Assembly: GCF_000213175.1 (NCBI RefSeq)
Contig: NW_009799104.1
Location: 552,593 to 601,877, forward strand
Direction of reading: 5' to 3'
DNA length: 49,285 bases
From: Neurospora tetrasperma FGSC 2508
Lineage: Eukaryota > Ascomycota > Sordariomycetes > Sordariales > Sordariaceae
A model generated the notes under the pieces. The model had not been told where the DNA came from, ran no database searches, and worked only from the letters and a program-made list of their open reading frames with translations. A program made the translations under genes and the position numbers. Positions within the stretch are counted from its first letter, which is position 1. Each line of letters opens with the position of its first letter. Of this stretch, positions 1 to 10,047 are shown one piece after another.

Positions 1-16
1 CCCCCCCCCCCCCCCC
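1..16. repeat. C homopolymer at left edge of window
   Basis: The window opens with 16 consecutive C, then a short T run and a second C run at 23-29. The far end finishes in a G run, so both ends show the same homopolymer in mirror image. This suggests contig edges: either an assembly broken at homopolymers or dark-cycle poly-G read tails. It could still be a natural C tract, since long homopolymers are common in this window. Confidence 0.7.
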
Positions 17-176
17 TTTTTTCCCCCCCATTCTTGCTATCACAAGCTAATAACTACTCTCTCTCTCCAAAAAAAAGCCATCAGACTGGTCATCCTCAAC
101 CGGCGGGCCCACCCCCCAACCCTTCAGCACCTCACCCAACCTCCATCAACAACAACACCCCAACAAGAAACTCGCC

Positions 177-1118
177 ATGTCCTCTAACTCTCCGGGATCT
201 TCTTCTCGACCACCAATACCATCATGGGGATCCTTATCCACGGACGTCGCCAACAATCACAACAGCGGCTCACGAAGGAACCCCACGCCCTTAGCTGCCC
301 CAAACAGAACCAGTCATCACAGAAATGCCTCCTCCTCTGCAGGTGCCCTGCCAATTAGTTTGTCCCTGTCGGAAGACGAGCAGAGGAGTCCGCCTATGAA
401 TAGGATTACTACTCCTGGCTCGGCAGGGGCAGGGGCAGGGGCAGGGGATAGTCCGCTCTATGGCAAGATGGGTGTTGCTACTGGTGGCATGAAGAGGGAT
501 ACAGCTGGGAAAGGGATGGGTTTTGGCTCCGGATCGGGACGACTTACTACTCACTCCTCCAACAACAAGGGTGAAAGCCACTTTGAAAGTCTTGGGGGGC
601 AGAATCAGTACCAAAAAGAGAATGTGGGAAGTCCGATTGAGGCAGCGGACCTTTTGTATGAGTACTTCCCGTTGAGTTTGGATGATTGGTTAGTTCTTTC
701 TTTCTCTTTTTCCATTTCTCTCTTTCTCTTTTCTCTTTTCCCTTTTCCTTTCCCTTTCCCTTTTTCTTTCCTTCTCTCCATTCTCTCAATACCCATCCTC
801 GTTTGACCTCGTTCTCTTCTCTTCTCTTTTCTACCCTTCCCCATTACCGATACATCCACTTACTCCTCCCCACCCTCTCTCCTCTCCCATGTGTTCCCCT
901 TCCTCTTTCCTCTCCCAGATGTTCCCGCCCCCCTATCCATCAGTACCTCAATTATATCCAGTCCAACACACACATACTAACAGTCCAAAAAATCGTAAAG
1001 GATGCCACCAGTAGACGCAGTCTACCGCCCCCACGTCGTACACCACACCATCGTCCCGCCCGAAATCAAGGCGCAACAAACGAATAGCAGGACAAAACGG
1101 TATTTTGCTGCTGAGTGA
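177..1118 (+). CDS. Small conserved-looking fungal protein, two exons (209 aa)
   Basis: I do not recognise the family. Exon 1 is 177-688 and exon 2 is 1001-1118. The donor is GTTAGT at 689. The 312-nt intron has a very long C/T tract and ends in an ACTAAC branch site (976-981) and an AAAG acceptor at 997-1000. The splice joins TG and G into a Trp codon and keeps the frame to a TGA at 1116. The N-terminal 150 residues are Ser/Gly/Pro-rich low complexity with a short Ala-Gly repeat. The last 55 residues look constrained: LLYEYFPLSLDDW, then VYRPHVVHH, then SRTKRYFAAE at the end. That compositional shift across a clean splice is the best evidence that the gene is real. The start ATG follows CTCGCC. 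Further upstream exons beyond the window edge cannot be excluded. The gene converges on qde-2. Confidence 0.75.
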
Positions 1119-1168
1119 GTGAGTAAGTGAGTGAGTGAGTGAGTGAGAGAATGAATGAATGAATGAAT
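1113..1168. repeat. GAGT/GAAT tetranucleotide microsatellite overlapping a stop codon
   Basis: About nine GAGT-type units (one interrupted by AAGT) are followed by about four GAAT units. The first unit contains the TGA stop (1116-1118) of the upstream two-exon gene, so the coding region ends inside the repeat. Changes in copy number would not move the stop, because it is supplied by the first unit. Confidence 0.85.
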
Positions 1169-2580
1169 ATCTTCAGCGGCTGGTTGGTTGTTTTGTTTCC
1201 GTTTCTGTTTGTTTTGTTCATTTATGACAGATGATTTTTTCCTTTGTTTATATATACTTTTTTTAGGGTTTCGGGTTCGGGTCGTTTGTTAGTAGTTTCT
1301 GGGGTTTAGACATCTAGAAAGGAGTTTAGGAGTTTGGGCTTGGGTGCTTGGACTTGGGAGCTTAGGCTCGGGTTAGGATAGGATAGGATAAGGATAGGAG
1401 GGGATAGGAGGGAATAGGAGGGGATACCTTAGGTAGTAGGTAGGTCATCATCGTCATCATTGCAACAGCTGGAAAACTTTTTCGGAGGTTTATGGTTTTC
1501 CTTTTTGTTTGTACCTCAGAAATAGATACCTTACTATCCAGCTATACTACACTACCGCTCGAAAGTATGTGTGCAAGAAATACAACGATATATATATATT
1601 TATATATATATATATATGTTATCACATCACATCACAATCCATCAAGTTGCATCTCAATTCACATTTTCAATTGCTCAAGAAGAAAAAATTTTCAAGGAAA
1701 AAGGAAAAGAAAAGAGATAAAGAATGAATGAGGCGTGCATCAATCTAGTCTACATTCTACGTGAATGTATGCCTTGCCTTCGTCATTGCCCGCGTCCTTT
1801 GTACATACAAATTACCTTACTCGACAAGAGACGGATGAATGGGCCCTCTTTTACTTGGAATACGTCTTCAATTCTTTCCAGGTCAGTTCCATCCCATCCA
1901 GCATAAACACATAACGCAGGCTTTAATAATCCTTCGTCGTCGTCGTCTTGTTCTTTCTAGGTTCATGTTGTAATTCAGAAACGTTCGTGCAAGTGGCCTC
2001 GCATTCATTCATTCATTCATTCATCCATCTGGAATCTCTAGTCATCCATTATATAATGTAAATATAACCAGGTCAGTGACAGTCAACTCTTAATTCAAAA
2101 TGAAAAATTGACAAAAGAAAAAAAAAAAAAAAAAAAAAAACACCATTCACAACACCAGTCAGTCATCGCAGTCAAATGTATCCAATTATACTTTCATTAT
2201 TTGTTGTTGTTTTTTTGGTTTCTTTTTCTATATTTCGCTATACAAGTAATCAAAACCTTTGTTGTTCGTGGTTTCCATTGCGCACGATAGTATCTGCGGT
2301 CTGCCATCTCATATTCAGTCGTCAAATGGTGTCGTTCATCATCCAGAGTGCACGTTTGCATGCAGTGCAGAGACAGACAGAGACAAAAAAAAAAAAAAAG
2401 AAAAAAAAAAAAACACACGAGAGAGAGCCAAGAAACAGAAGAATCAAGAGAAATCGCTATAGAAACCAGAAGCCCTCAAAAAGTAAACGCTGGGTTTGAT
2501 CCATATCCAGATACGACACAGCAGCACCTTTGACTTCTATAGTCCATTTCTATCCCAACTGCCAACACACATTGACAAGC
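1119..2580. other. Tail-to-tail intergenic region, simple repeats only
   Basis: This 1.46-kb stretch separates two converging genes and must carry both 3' UTRs. It holds a GAGT/GAAT microsatellite (1113-1168), a GGATA/GGAGGGGATA minisatellite (about 1374-1426), an AT run (about 1590-1617), an ATTC run (about 2003-2023) and A-rich tracts near 2115-2141 and 2384-2413. No RNA gene or convincing coding stretch is visible. Confidence 0.7.
1374..1426. repeat. GGATA / GGAGGGGATA minisatellite
   Basis: Imperfect tandem units of AGGATA pass into AGGAGGGGAT units. The strand asymmetry (G-rich on +) resembles a degenerate telomere-like tract. It is not TTAGGG, and it lies in a 3' intergenic region. Confidence 0.75.
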
Positions 2581-5500
2581 CTAGATATAGTACATGGAGT
2601 TCCTAAGGTTGGGATGAACAGCCCCGGAGTTACCCCATCTTGCGAAATCATCGGTCTTGACGCTATCGTTTTCATCGAGGGCGTCAAAGAGCTCCTTCTG
2701 ATGGATACGCGCCCGGTCGCACACCAAGTCGGCATAGTACGCAGGCGGGCAGATACTGACCGCCTTGGTGGCTCGTCCAAAGAGATAGCACATGTCATGC
2801 GTCAGCTGCTCCAGCGTGTCGGCCGCCTTGTTTCCATAGTCGGCCCTGAAGATCTCATCCACCAGAACCGTGTAGTGAGCCGAGCGCGCCGTGCCCTGGA
2901 GCGACGCGTGCGCCTGCAAAAAGAAGTCCCAGTAGCGGACGTTGGTCACGCCGCGGTCAACCACAGTACCCTCCTTGGGGCTCTTGGACTTGAAGTGAAT
3001 ATGCTTCGGGTCCGTTGGGAAGAAGCGCGTCTGGTGGCGCTTGACAGAGACAATCAGCGTAATACGCGGTAGCTTGCCAGCTGGATACACCAGCTTGCAG
3101 GCGGCGCGAACCAGAGGTAACTCGTCCTTAATGACCATCTGGAACTGTCCCTCGGAGACGCCATCGCGGAAAATCAGGATGTTCTCGGGGAGACTGCGGT
3201 TGTTTGCGGGATTGTTGCGCCATAGTTCCAGACGCGTCTTGAACTTGTCCGTAAACTGTGCCGTCATGGACTCCTGGCCGTGCGGGTTATTCCAAACCAT
3301 TGCAGGCCATTGTCCAAGGTGTTGGTCGATGGTTGAGACCAGGCCAACAATACTGGGAGCCGATGCAGGCGATTGTCCAGCCGCTAGATTGGTCGGGTGG
3401 GTAACATCATAGCCCACCACCATCGTCTTCCCCTTGGCGAGTAGAGGAATGGGCGTCTTGATATTGTGATTCGTGCCGCCAAACTTGAGGTTGACCTTGA
3501 GGCCGACGTTGGCAAAATACCCCAGCTGCCCTCTAGTGCTAAGAAACTTTTCGGCTACACAGCAGACTGTATGAACGCCAAATGTGATATCGGCAGCCCG
3601 CTTTACCATATTGTAGATCGCAACATCCTTTCTGGGTAAAAGAACCACCACAAATTGGTGCGCGCTCATGAGTTCCTTCACTTTGGCAAAAAACTCTTTT
3701 TCGCTCCCCGGAACTGGAATGCTCATGCCCGGCGAGAACCTTTGGTTGATCGGGATGCCCGTTCTGTTCAGGAATTCGGCAAAAGCGCTCATAGCTTGCG
3801 GCACCCCTACGTTGTCCCTGAAACCCTTCAATTCCAAGTATGTCCACTTCTCAATCTTGCGTCCAGGTCTGGCCACCTTGACAAACTTCATCAACCACCC
3901 GCCGTCCTGCGGCTCTACCGTCTTGTTACCGCTGTACGTAAGCATCGGAGGCTTGAGCTCACGCCCGATAACGGTAATCAGTTCCTTGTCGATCGAAACC
4001 TTGAACTTGCCAAGCGTCAGGCTTTTATCAAGACCAAGTGTCTGTCTACCTTTCGTCACGATAGACTGAGCGTTCAGCGAAGGAGCTCTGCAAGCAAACC
4101 TGATCATGTTGTCCGCCTCGTTGGCATTCAACTTAGCCTTGACGGAACGGCCTTTGACCAGCGTACAGAACTCGGCCAAGACGTAAATCGCCTTTTCCTT
4201 GCTGCCAACGTTGACCAGAGGAAGCGAAGCATTGGCGGTTATTCCGTACCGTTGTTTATAGTAGTTCGCTACCGTGATGTACGCGTTGCTCGGCAGGCCG
4301 GGAGTCGGAGGAGGGGCAGCGCCATCCTTTGTCTCTCGCGCACGCAAGTAGAACTGAACAGAGGTCGGGCCGCCAACCTGGACACCCGGAATCCCGAACA
4401 ATGGCGGATGTCGGACTTCTTTGCCATCCTTTTGCTTCCCCCTTTCGTCGCCACGGTTAGCAATGCCATTGAGCGTGCGGTAACCTTTTTTATAAACAAT
4501 CTTTCCATCAACAAGGAATGGGGCATTCAACTCGACACGGCCCTTCGCCAGGACCTTGTGAACTCTGCGCATCTTGTCGTTGAGCTGATTTTTGGTTACT
4601 TCGTTCCAGGCATTGCATTTGTCCATTACGTCAAGTCCAAGTTCCTGAAACAGCTGTGCAAGTTTGATACCAGGACGGAAGACACCATGCGTGATGTTGG
4701 TATTGAGTAAAAGTCTTCCGGTAGCTGGACGGACGCTGGCAAAATATCCTCGCAAGATGACCAAAGGGGAGTCTTGGGGCCGCACTTGTTCAATGAGGTC
4801 ATCGCCAATGGCAAAAAACCTTCCCCTTCCCACCACCGCAACATTGTCGTCGGCGCGGGCATGATGAGTCACGATGGTGTTGAGGGCATCGAGCTCAACA
4901 TTGTACTTGGGAAAGTCTCCGTCGAGCTTGGGATCAAGTGTCGTGAGCTCGTTCAGCACCTTGCCGAAATCGCAGTTTTCGACACTCTCCTCCACCTTGA
5001 CCACCCAAGTCTGGGGCTTGCTGGGCAGGTTTTGGTTGGAACTCGGCTCGGTCCACGTCACCTCAAAGATGCGGTTCTCGGGAACTTTGAGCTTGGTGGT
5101 CGTCACCAGGTGCACTTTGAAATCGCTGGCAATCGCCACGGATTTCACCTTGGCTTCGATCTGCTTGAGCAGTTTCCCGACCACCACCTCCACTTTCTTG
5201 GATGCGACCTCAGCTTCCTTTCCGAGCTTTTCCTCGGTGGCGGCAACTTTGATGGTGTACCTGTAAATGGCTGGTGATTTGATGTTGATTTTGAAATAGT
5301 TGGCCCAAAGCTTCACCTTCTCGCCCATGGTACCATGGCCAGGGCGAACCGGCAAGTTGTTGGCTTTCTCCTTCTCGCTGAGCGAAAGCTTGCTCATTGA
5401 AGTGACCAGATTGTCGCTGACATGCTTCTTGATCCAATCATCCTCGAGTTTGGTGATCTGGGCGTCAGGCTCGGGGGCACCGCGACCGTCAATTCCCCTG

Positions 5501-5906
5501 AAGTCATGTCAGCATCATGTTGAATGGTACAAAAATGGAGAGGCACCTACGTGTAGACATCCGGTGGAGGGGGTTCGTATCCTCCCGCGCCCTGTCCTCC
5601 GCCAAAGCCACCACGGCCGCCGCCACGGCCACCCCTTCCACCGCCGCCTTGGAAACCGCCGCCACGGCCTCCACGGTCACCGCCGCCACCGCCTTGGTAA
5701 CCGCCTCCACGGCCTCCACGGTCACCACCGCCTTGGTAACCGCCTCCACGGCCTCCACGATCACCGCCGCCTTGATAACCACCTCCACGGCCTCCACGGT
5801 CACCGCCGCCGCCTTGGTAACCACCGCCACGGCCTCCACGGTCACCGCCGCCGCCGCCGCGACCACCGCCGCCACGACCTCCACGACCGCCACGATTGTC
5901 AGACAT
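2581..5906 (-). CDS. qde-2: Argonaute QDE-2, slicer of the quelling RNAi pathway
   Basis: This is the Argonaute that loads siRNA and milRNA guides in Neurospora quelling and cuts the passenger strand with the nuclease QIP. Exon 1 is 5906-5551 and exon 2 is 5497-2581. The 53-nt intron has donor GTAGGT, branch CTGAC and acceptor CAG, giving 1090 residues. Exon 1 encodes an Arg/Gly-rich tail (residues 1-109). Exon 2 carries the N, L1, PAZ, L2, MID and PIWI regions. The literature protein of 938 aa corresponds to translation from the internal ATG at 5397 (Met153 here). In that numbering the PIWI tetrad reads D664 (GYDVTHPT), E709 (HGQES), D745 (FRDGVSEG) and D890 (YYADLV). The last position is Asp where many animal Argonautes have His. 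The C-terminus NSMYYI is typical of the family. The reading frame is intact. Family knowledge says transcription is induced by dsRNA; no such element can be identified by eye. Confidence 0.96.
5637..5843 (-). repeat. Coding RGG tandem repeat in the QDE-2 N-terminus
   Basis: Residues 22-90 of the spliced protein are five copies of a 13-15 residue unit, DRGGRGGG(Y/F)QGGG with one or two extra Gly. The DNA shows the same periodicity in repeated CCTCCACGG blocks. Near-identical tandem units of this kind can vary in copy number between strains. RGG repeats in other proteins bind RNA and are substrates for arginine methyltransferases; that role here is inference. Confidence 0.85.
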
Positions 5907-6926
5907 GACTGTTAAACTTGTAGTCTTGGTGGTAACAGATTGTCGAGTAGAGCAACAAAGCACGAGAGCTTATTCGGCTGGTTGGCTATTGTTCGGTTCG
6001 ATTCGGTTCGGTTCGGTTGATGAGATGGTTGGTTGAGCAGAGAGGTAGGTAGGTAGGTAGGCAAGAGGATAGGTAAGGTAGGTTGTTTGTTTGTCGTGGA
6101 TGGGGGTTTGCCAAGAGAGAAATACCACGGATCAATCGATGGTTTTCAAACTTGGACTTTTTTGTTAATAAGCCGCTACTTTGTCGCACTCCGGACGCAA
6201 AAAAAGAGTAATCGAGCGAAACGACTACTCCTCCAATGCGGGATTACTGGTAGGAGATGATGATGATGTTGTGATTGTCGATATCAGAAAATGATGATCG
6301 GTAGTAGGTCTCTAGAGCAAAACCGAAAAGAGAGAGAGCCAAGAAGAAGGTGTTGCCAAGGTTATGGATAACCAAAAAGCAAAAAGAAAAGATGTGCTAC
6401 GCGGATCCGCGAGCAAAAAGACGATAAGGCTGACGATTGTAGGCAGACAGACTACTTAGTAGGTGTCAGGTAGAGAAAATGGGATGCCTTGTGGAAATTT
6501 TGCGAGAGGGTTGTTGTGGATGCGGTGTTCTATTTAACAGCACCGTTGAGCTGCAGGAGGAACGCGCCCGCTGTATGGAAGCTTTGAGCTTGTAGCTGCC
6601 CGATGGTTCAAGGTCTCCACATGAGTAGAAGGTACCCTTAGCACCAAAACCTGGAGCTAGCAGGTGGGAATGCGGGGAGTTTTTGTTAGTGGAAAGCGGC
6701 CAGCAGATGGGTCAGGTGTAGCGTGTACGGGCTGTAACGAGCTGATTAACAGCAGGCAATAATCAACAGCACGGCGTGTTGGCAAGGAAGTTGTGGTAGG
6801 ACAACATCTGTTTACGGTGAGGGGGTGTGGAGTGCAGTGGAAGTGGTGAAGCCATTCACTGGGCGGGCGGGAGCTCCCACCAAAATTGGAGAGACAGGAT
6901 GGAATGAATTGCCCCTCATTTTACTA
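5907..6926. promoter_or_regulatory. qde-2 upstream region
   Basis: This should contain the qde-2 5' UTR and core promoter. Near the start codon it holds CGGTT-type pentamer repeats (about 5993-6018) and an AGGT microsatellite (about 6045-6060). I see no credible open reading frame or RNA gene. No transcription factor site can be assigned by eye. Confidence 0.5.
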
Positions 6927-7293
6927 CAGTCGATACCCCTGTTTCTGCAAGTAATCCGGGCAGCCATTTTGGCTTGCACCACAAGGCGGTTTTGCATATG
7001 AGGGGGCAGACTCCACTCCATACTATTGCATAGTACATAGCTGATAAGAGCCTTTGATAGCTGATAAGGGGCTCTGATAGCCGGTAATAGCTTTGATAAG
7101 GGGCGACAAGGGTGCCGGAAACCCCTTGTCAGGACCCCTGTTAATTGCAAGTTTGTATGGCTGGCTGGCTGAACGGCTTGCAATTAGCAATTAGCAGGCA
7201 TCTCCATAGTAAAATAATCTGGGCATGAGAATCCCTTGCATCACATAGTGATTTTGCATAATGGGGAGGTTGCAGATACAGGGGTATCGACTG
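6927..7293. mobile_element. MITE-like element with 24-bp TIRs and TA target-site duplication
   Basis: Positions 6927-6950 and the reverse complement of 7270-7293 match at 23 of 24 bases. Both ends start with CAGTCGATACCCCTGT, and each is flanked by a TA dinucleotide (6925-6926 and 7294-7295). CAGT-type termini with TA duplication are the signature of Tc1/mariner/pogo-class DNA transposons. The 367-bp interior has no coding capacity, so this would be a non-autonomous derivative. Inside are a pair of diverged direct repeats (about 6949-7006 and 7212-7269, roughly 70% alike by eye) and a three-copy 20-bp tandem. At 367 bp it is below the roughly 400-bp size at which RIP efficiently recognises duplications, which may explain its persistence. 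No second copy was noticed in the window, so family status is inferred. Confidence 0.75.
7039..7097. repeat. Three-copy 20-bp tandem inside the MITE-like element
   Basis: The units at 7039-7058, 7059-7078 and 7079-7097 share the pattern AGCTGATAAG-(A/G)GCCTTTGAT. The third copy is one base shorter and more diverged. Subterminal or internal tandem repeats of this kind are transposase-binding sites in some DNA transposons; that role here is a guess. Confidence 0.7.
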
Positions 7294-10047
7294 TATCAGA
7301 GCCTCGTCGACCGTTTTGCGTCACTGTATCGCTGTTTTGACTGCTGCCGAAAGAAAGCAGGAAGCACCTCAGTGACTCGCAAACTGCAAACGAGCAGTGG
7401 GTTGGACTGAGCGGCGGGAAACAAGCAAACAGATTGGACAGATTGTCGGGCCGCCCGCAGGAAACATAGATGCCTATCAAGTGCGGCGACGTGGTTGATA
7501 GCGAATAGCCATTGTTTGTTGGTGGAGGGAAGCGGGATGCTATGGAGTTTTCGCCCCTCCCCCGAACCTATTGCAAGTGGATTAGGTGAGGGGGGTTGCT
7601 GCTCGTGAGGATCTGTTACTATTTTGCTTTGTAAACTATGGGACTGCTAACAGAGATGCACAGCAGAGTGCTGTTCAAAAGGCAAGTTGCAAACGACTGG
7701 ACCGGACTCCGGTACATGCCAAGCTTTTCCACAAGCGTCACTGCGTCGGCGATGCTTGGTCAAACCACCAATGTGCAAAGAGCAATGACGAAGAATCATC
7801 ATCCTCTTGTGCAACCGTAACAGGAACAGAGACTCGCCAGGTTGCTCAAATGAAGAACACCCCTCATTGATGACTCTTGCGTTATCGGTATGGTACATAG
7901 TACTCAAATCACTTCCTCAGTTAGATCTTCTACTATGTCAAGAGCAGTGATATGTATGCCCTTTGTCAACTGAAAACAACAGGAATCCAGCACTTTGTTC
8001 ATTGCTTCCACTTCGTAAATGGCAAAAGAGCACTCAAACAAGCGACCAATGACGACTTGACAACATCATGTGCACGTCGGCAGGCAGGCAGGCAGACACG
8101 CGGGGTTCAACGAAGTGGAGGGAAGGCAGGAGAAATAAAAAAATTAAGAAAGGCAGCCCTCGCTGTGTTCAGAGAGCACCGGAGGGCGGAGGCGACTGAT
8201 GACGACGAGGCCCACGATGAGGCCTACCGTACCTAGAGGTAGTTGCCATTGGTCATCATGACAAGGTCATCAGAGGAGGAACTGACCATCAAATAATCCT
8301 TTCACTCACGGCAAGGCCGCGAATCCAAGTATACTTCTTCAACAAGTTAAAGGAATTGATAGGCCCAACCGTAAGGCTGGACCGTGGACAAGTCACGGTC
8401 TGGCACAGATTTAGAAAGAACACTACCATAAGCTTGGGACAGCTCAAGAATACCCGACTGGCCCTTCGATTTTGCGTAACAGCGTCTATTTATGCCTTGT
8501 AATCACGGCCTCCATATTAGGTGTGAATGGCAATCGTAGGTATAAATTCGATAGGGCAGATAGGCGTTTGAATCGTAGTTGATATGAAAAAAAATCCTCT
8601 GTCGTCGAATCCAAAGCCCGCATCATCGAGCAATCACCGGATGAAACCCATACTGGCCCGGCCCCGTTTTTTTTTCTCCGTCCCACTTCCACTTCGTTCC
8701 GCTTCGGCTTCCGTCCCGCAGGGCACTCGTCCCGGTTCCGTGGGTTCGTGGGGTGATTCCCCGAGTCAAACAGTCAGGGAATCGCGTTAACGACCGAGTT
8801 CTCGACGTCATCCCCGGTTTCCCTTCTCCATTTGTTTCATCCGATCTTGTCCCTCCCGTTTCCGTTCGTTTCATCCAGCCAGTCATAATCCTCACGGTGT
8901 TTTGTTCCGTTTTCTTCTTCGTTTAACTTTGTTTTGTTTCGTTTCCTTACACTACTTAGAGGCGGACCCTCCAAAGGCCTTACACAGTAATTGCATCATT
9001 CCTTCCCGCTGTTTCGTTTTGATAGCCTCCTTCACCTTACCCATCGAATTGTTTATCTACGTACCCATAGAGTACCTACATACTTTGCCTCATCTACTAT
9101 CTGATCTCGCCCCAGATCACGTTCCTCACTCACGAGCATTCTACGACATCCAAGTGCAATACAATTCTCAATATCATTTCGTCAAAAAAAAAAAAAAAAA
9201 GAAAAAGAAAAAAAAAAATTCTAAAAACAACACCGTTTACCAACCTAAGTTTTCCCTTCCCTCTCCTTGACACCTTCTCTTTCCTTCCCTTGCCTTGCAT
9301 TCCCTAAACTACCGACCATAGCAATATAAGTACCTAAAAACATACACACAAAACTCCGGCGCTTTCCCCCATTCTTCCCATTCTTCCCAGCGCTTGCAGA
9401 ACTTTTTGGAAAGGAAAAAAAAAAAAAGGAAAGGAAACATAATGAAGAAAAAAACAGAAACACCCAATTTGACAAAAACGTAAACGTAGCGTTTAGGGTA
9501 TCAATACCAACGTATGCTCAGACAACAGCCAGCACAGCTCCCCTTGCTTCTAAAACTTCGTATTCGTGCAAAGAGCTGACTGGCTGCCGCCACACATTGG
9601 GATGGAATACACATTTGCGAGCCATGACGACAGAGTCAAAAATCTTACTGCCGCGCCGCCCACCATTAAATTACCTCAAGGGTGACATTTCCTTTTGAAA
9701 GCTTTTCCTCCACCTGGTCCTCCATGATTCGTTTAGTATGACGGTACAGAAGGGGAAAAAAGAAAAATAAAAGATATAAAAAGACATGGACAGGCAAAAA
9801 AAGGGATAAAGTGGAGTAGCGATGTTCAAGGGGCCAGATGACAGCAAATTTAATGACATGAACAAAGAGATGAAATCAATCAGATTCGCGCATGTTCTCA
9901 ACTTTGCTAAAAGCAGAGGGGAAAAAGATGAAATGGCCGCCAAAAAATCAAGTCGTAATGAGTCCATGCCATAAACCCAGGCAGACATATATAAGCCAAA
10001 AACATTGGGGGAAAAACAAATCAATCACAGGAGGGCATCACCTGAAG
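7294..10047. other. Intergenic region between the MITE-like element and sah-2
   Basis: About 2.75 kb without a confident gene. It includes C/T-rich stretches (about 8650-8950), A-rich tracts (about 9184-9220 and 9415-9430) and scattered short ORFs without coding character. The 122-codon plus-strand frame near 8905-9270 reads through a poly-A run as poly-Lys and is not credible. The right end should contain the sah-2 3' UTR. Confidence 0.55.
8748..8757 (-). promoter_or_regulatory. Exact 10-bp SRE-1-like sequence (low confidence)
   Basis: On the minus strand this reads ATCACCCCAC, identical to the classical mammalian sterol regulatory element. It lies about 1.3 kb beyond the stop codon of the SREBP gene sah-2 and 2.8 kb upstream of qde-2. 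By chance, one such match in a window this size is unlikely but possible (order of one in ten). Its distance from any start codon argues against simple promoter function. Confidence 0.2.

Noticed and set aside
3655-4710. 351-codon plus-strand frame inside qde-2
   Set aside because: Antisense shadow of the Argonaute coding region with no domain of its own; qde-2 motifs are unambiguous.
8902-9270. 122-codon plus-strand frame with a hydrophobic start
   Set aside because: It translates a poly-A tract as poly-Lys and has no domain; no splice or start context supports it.
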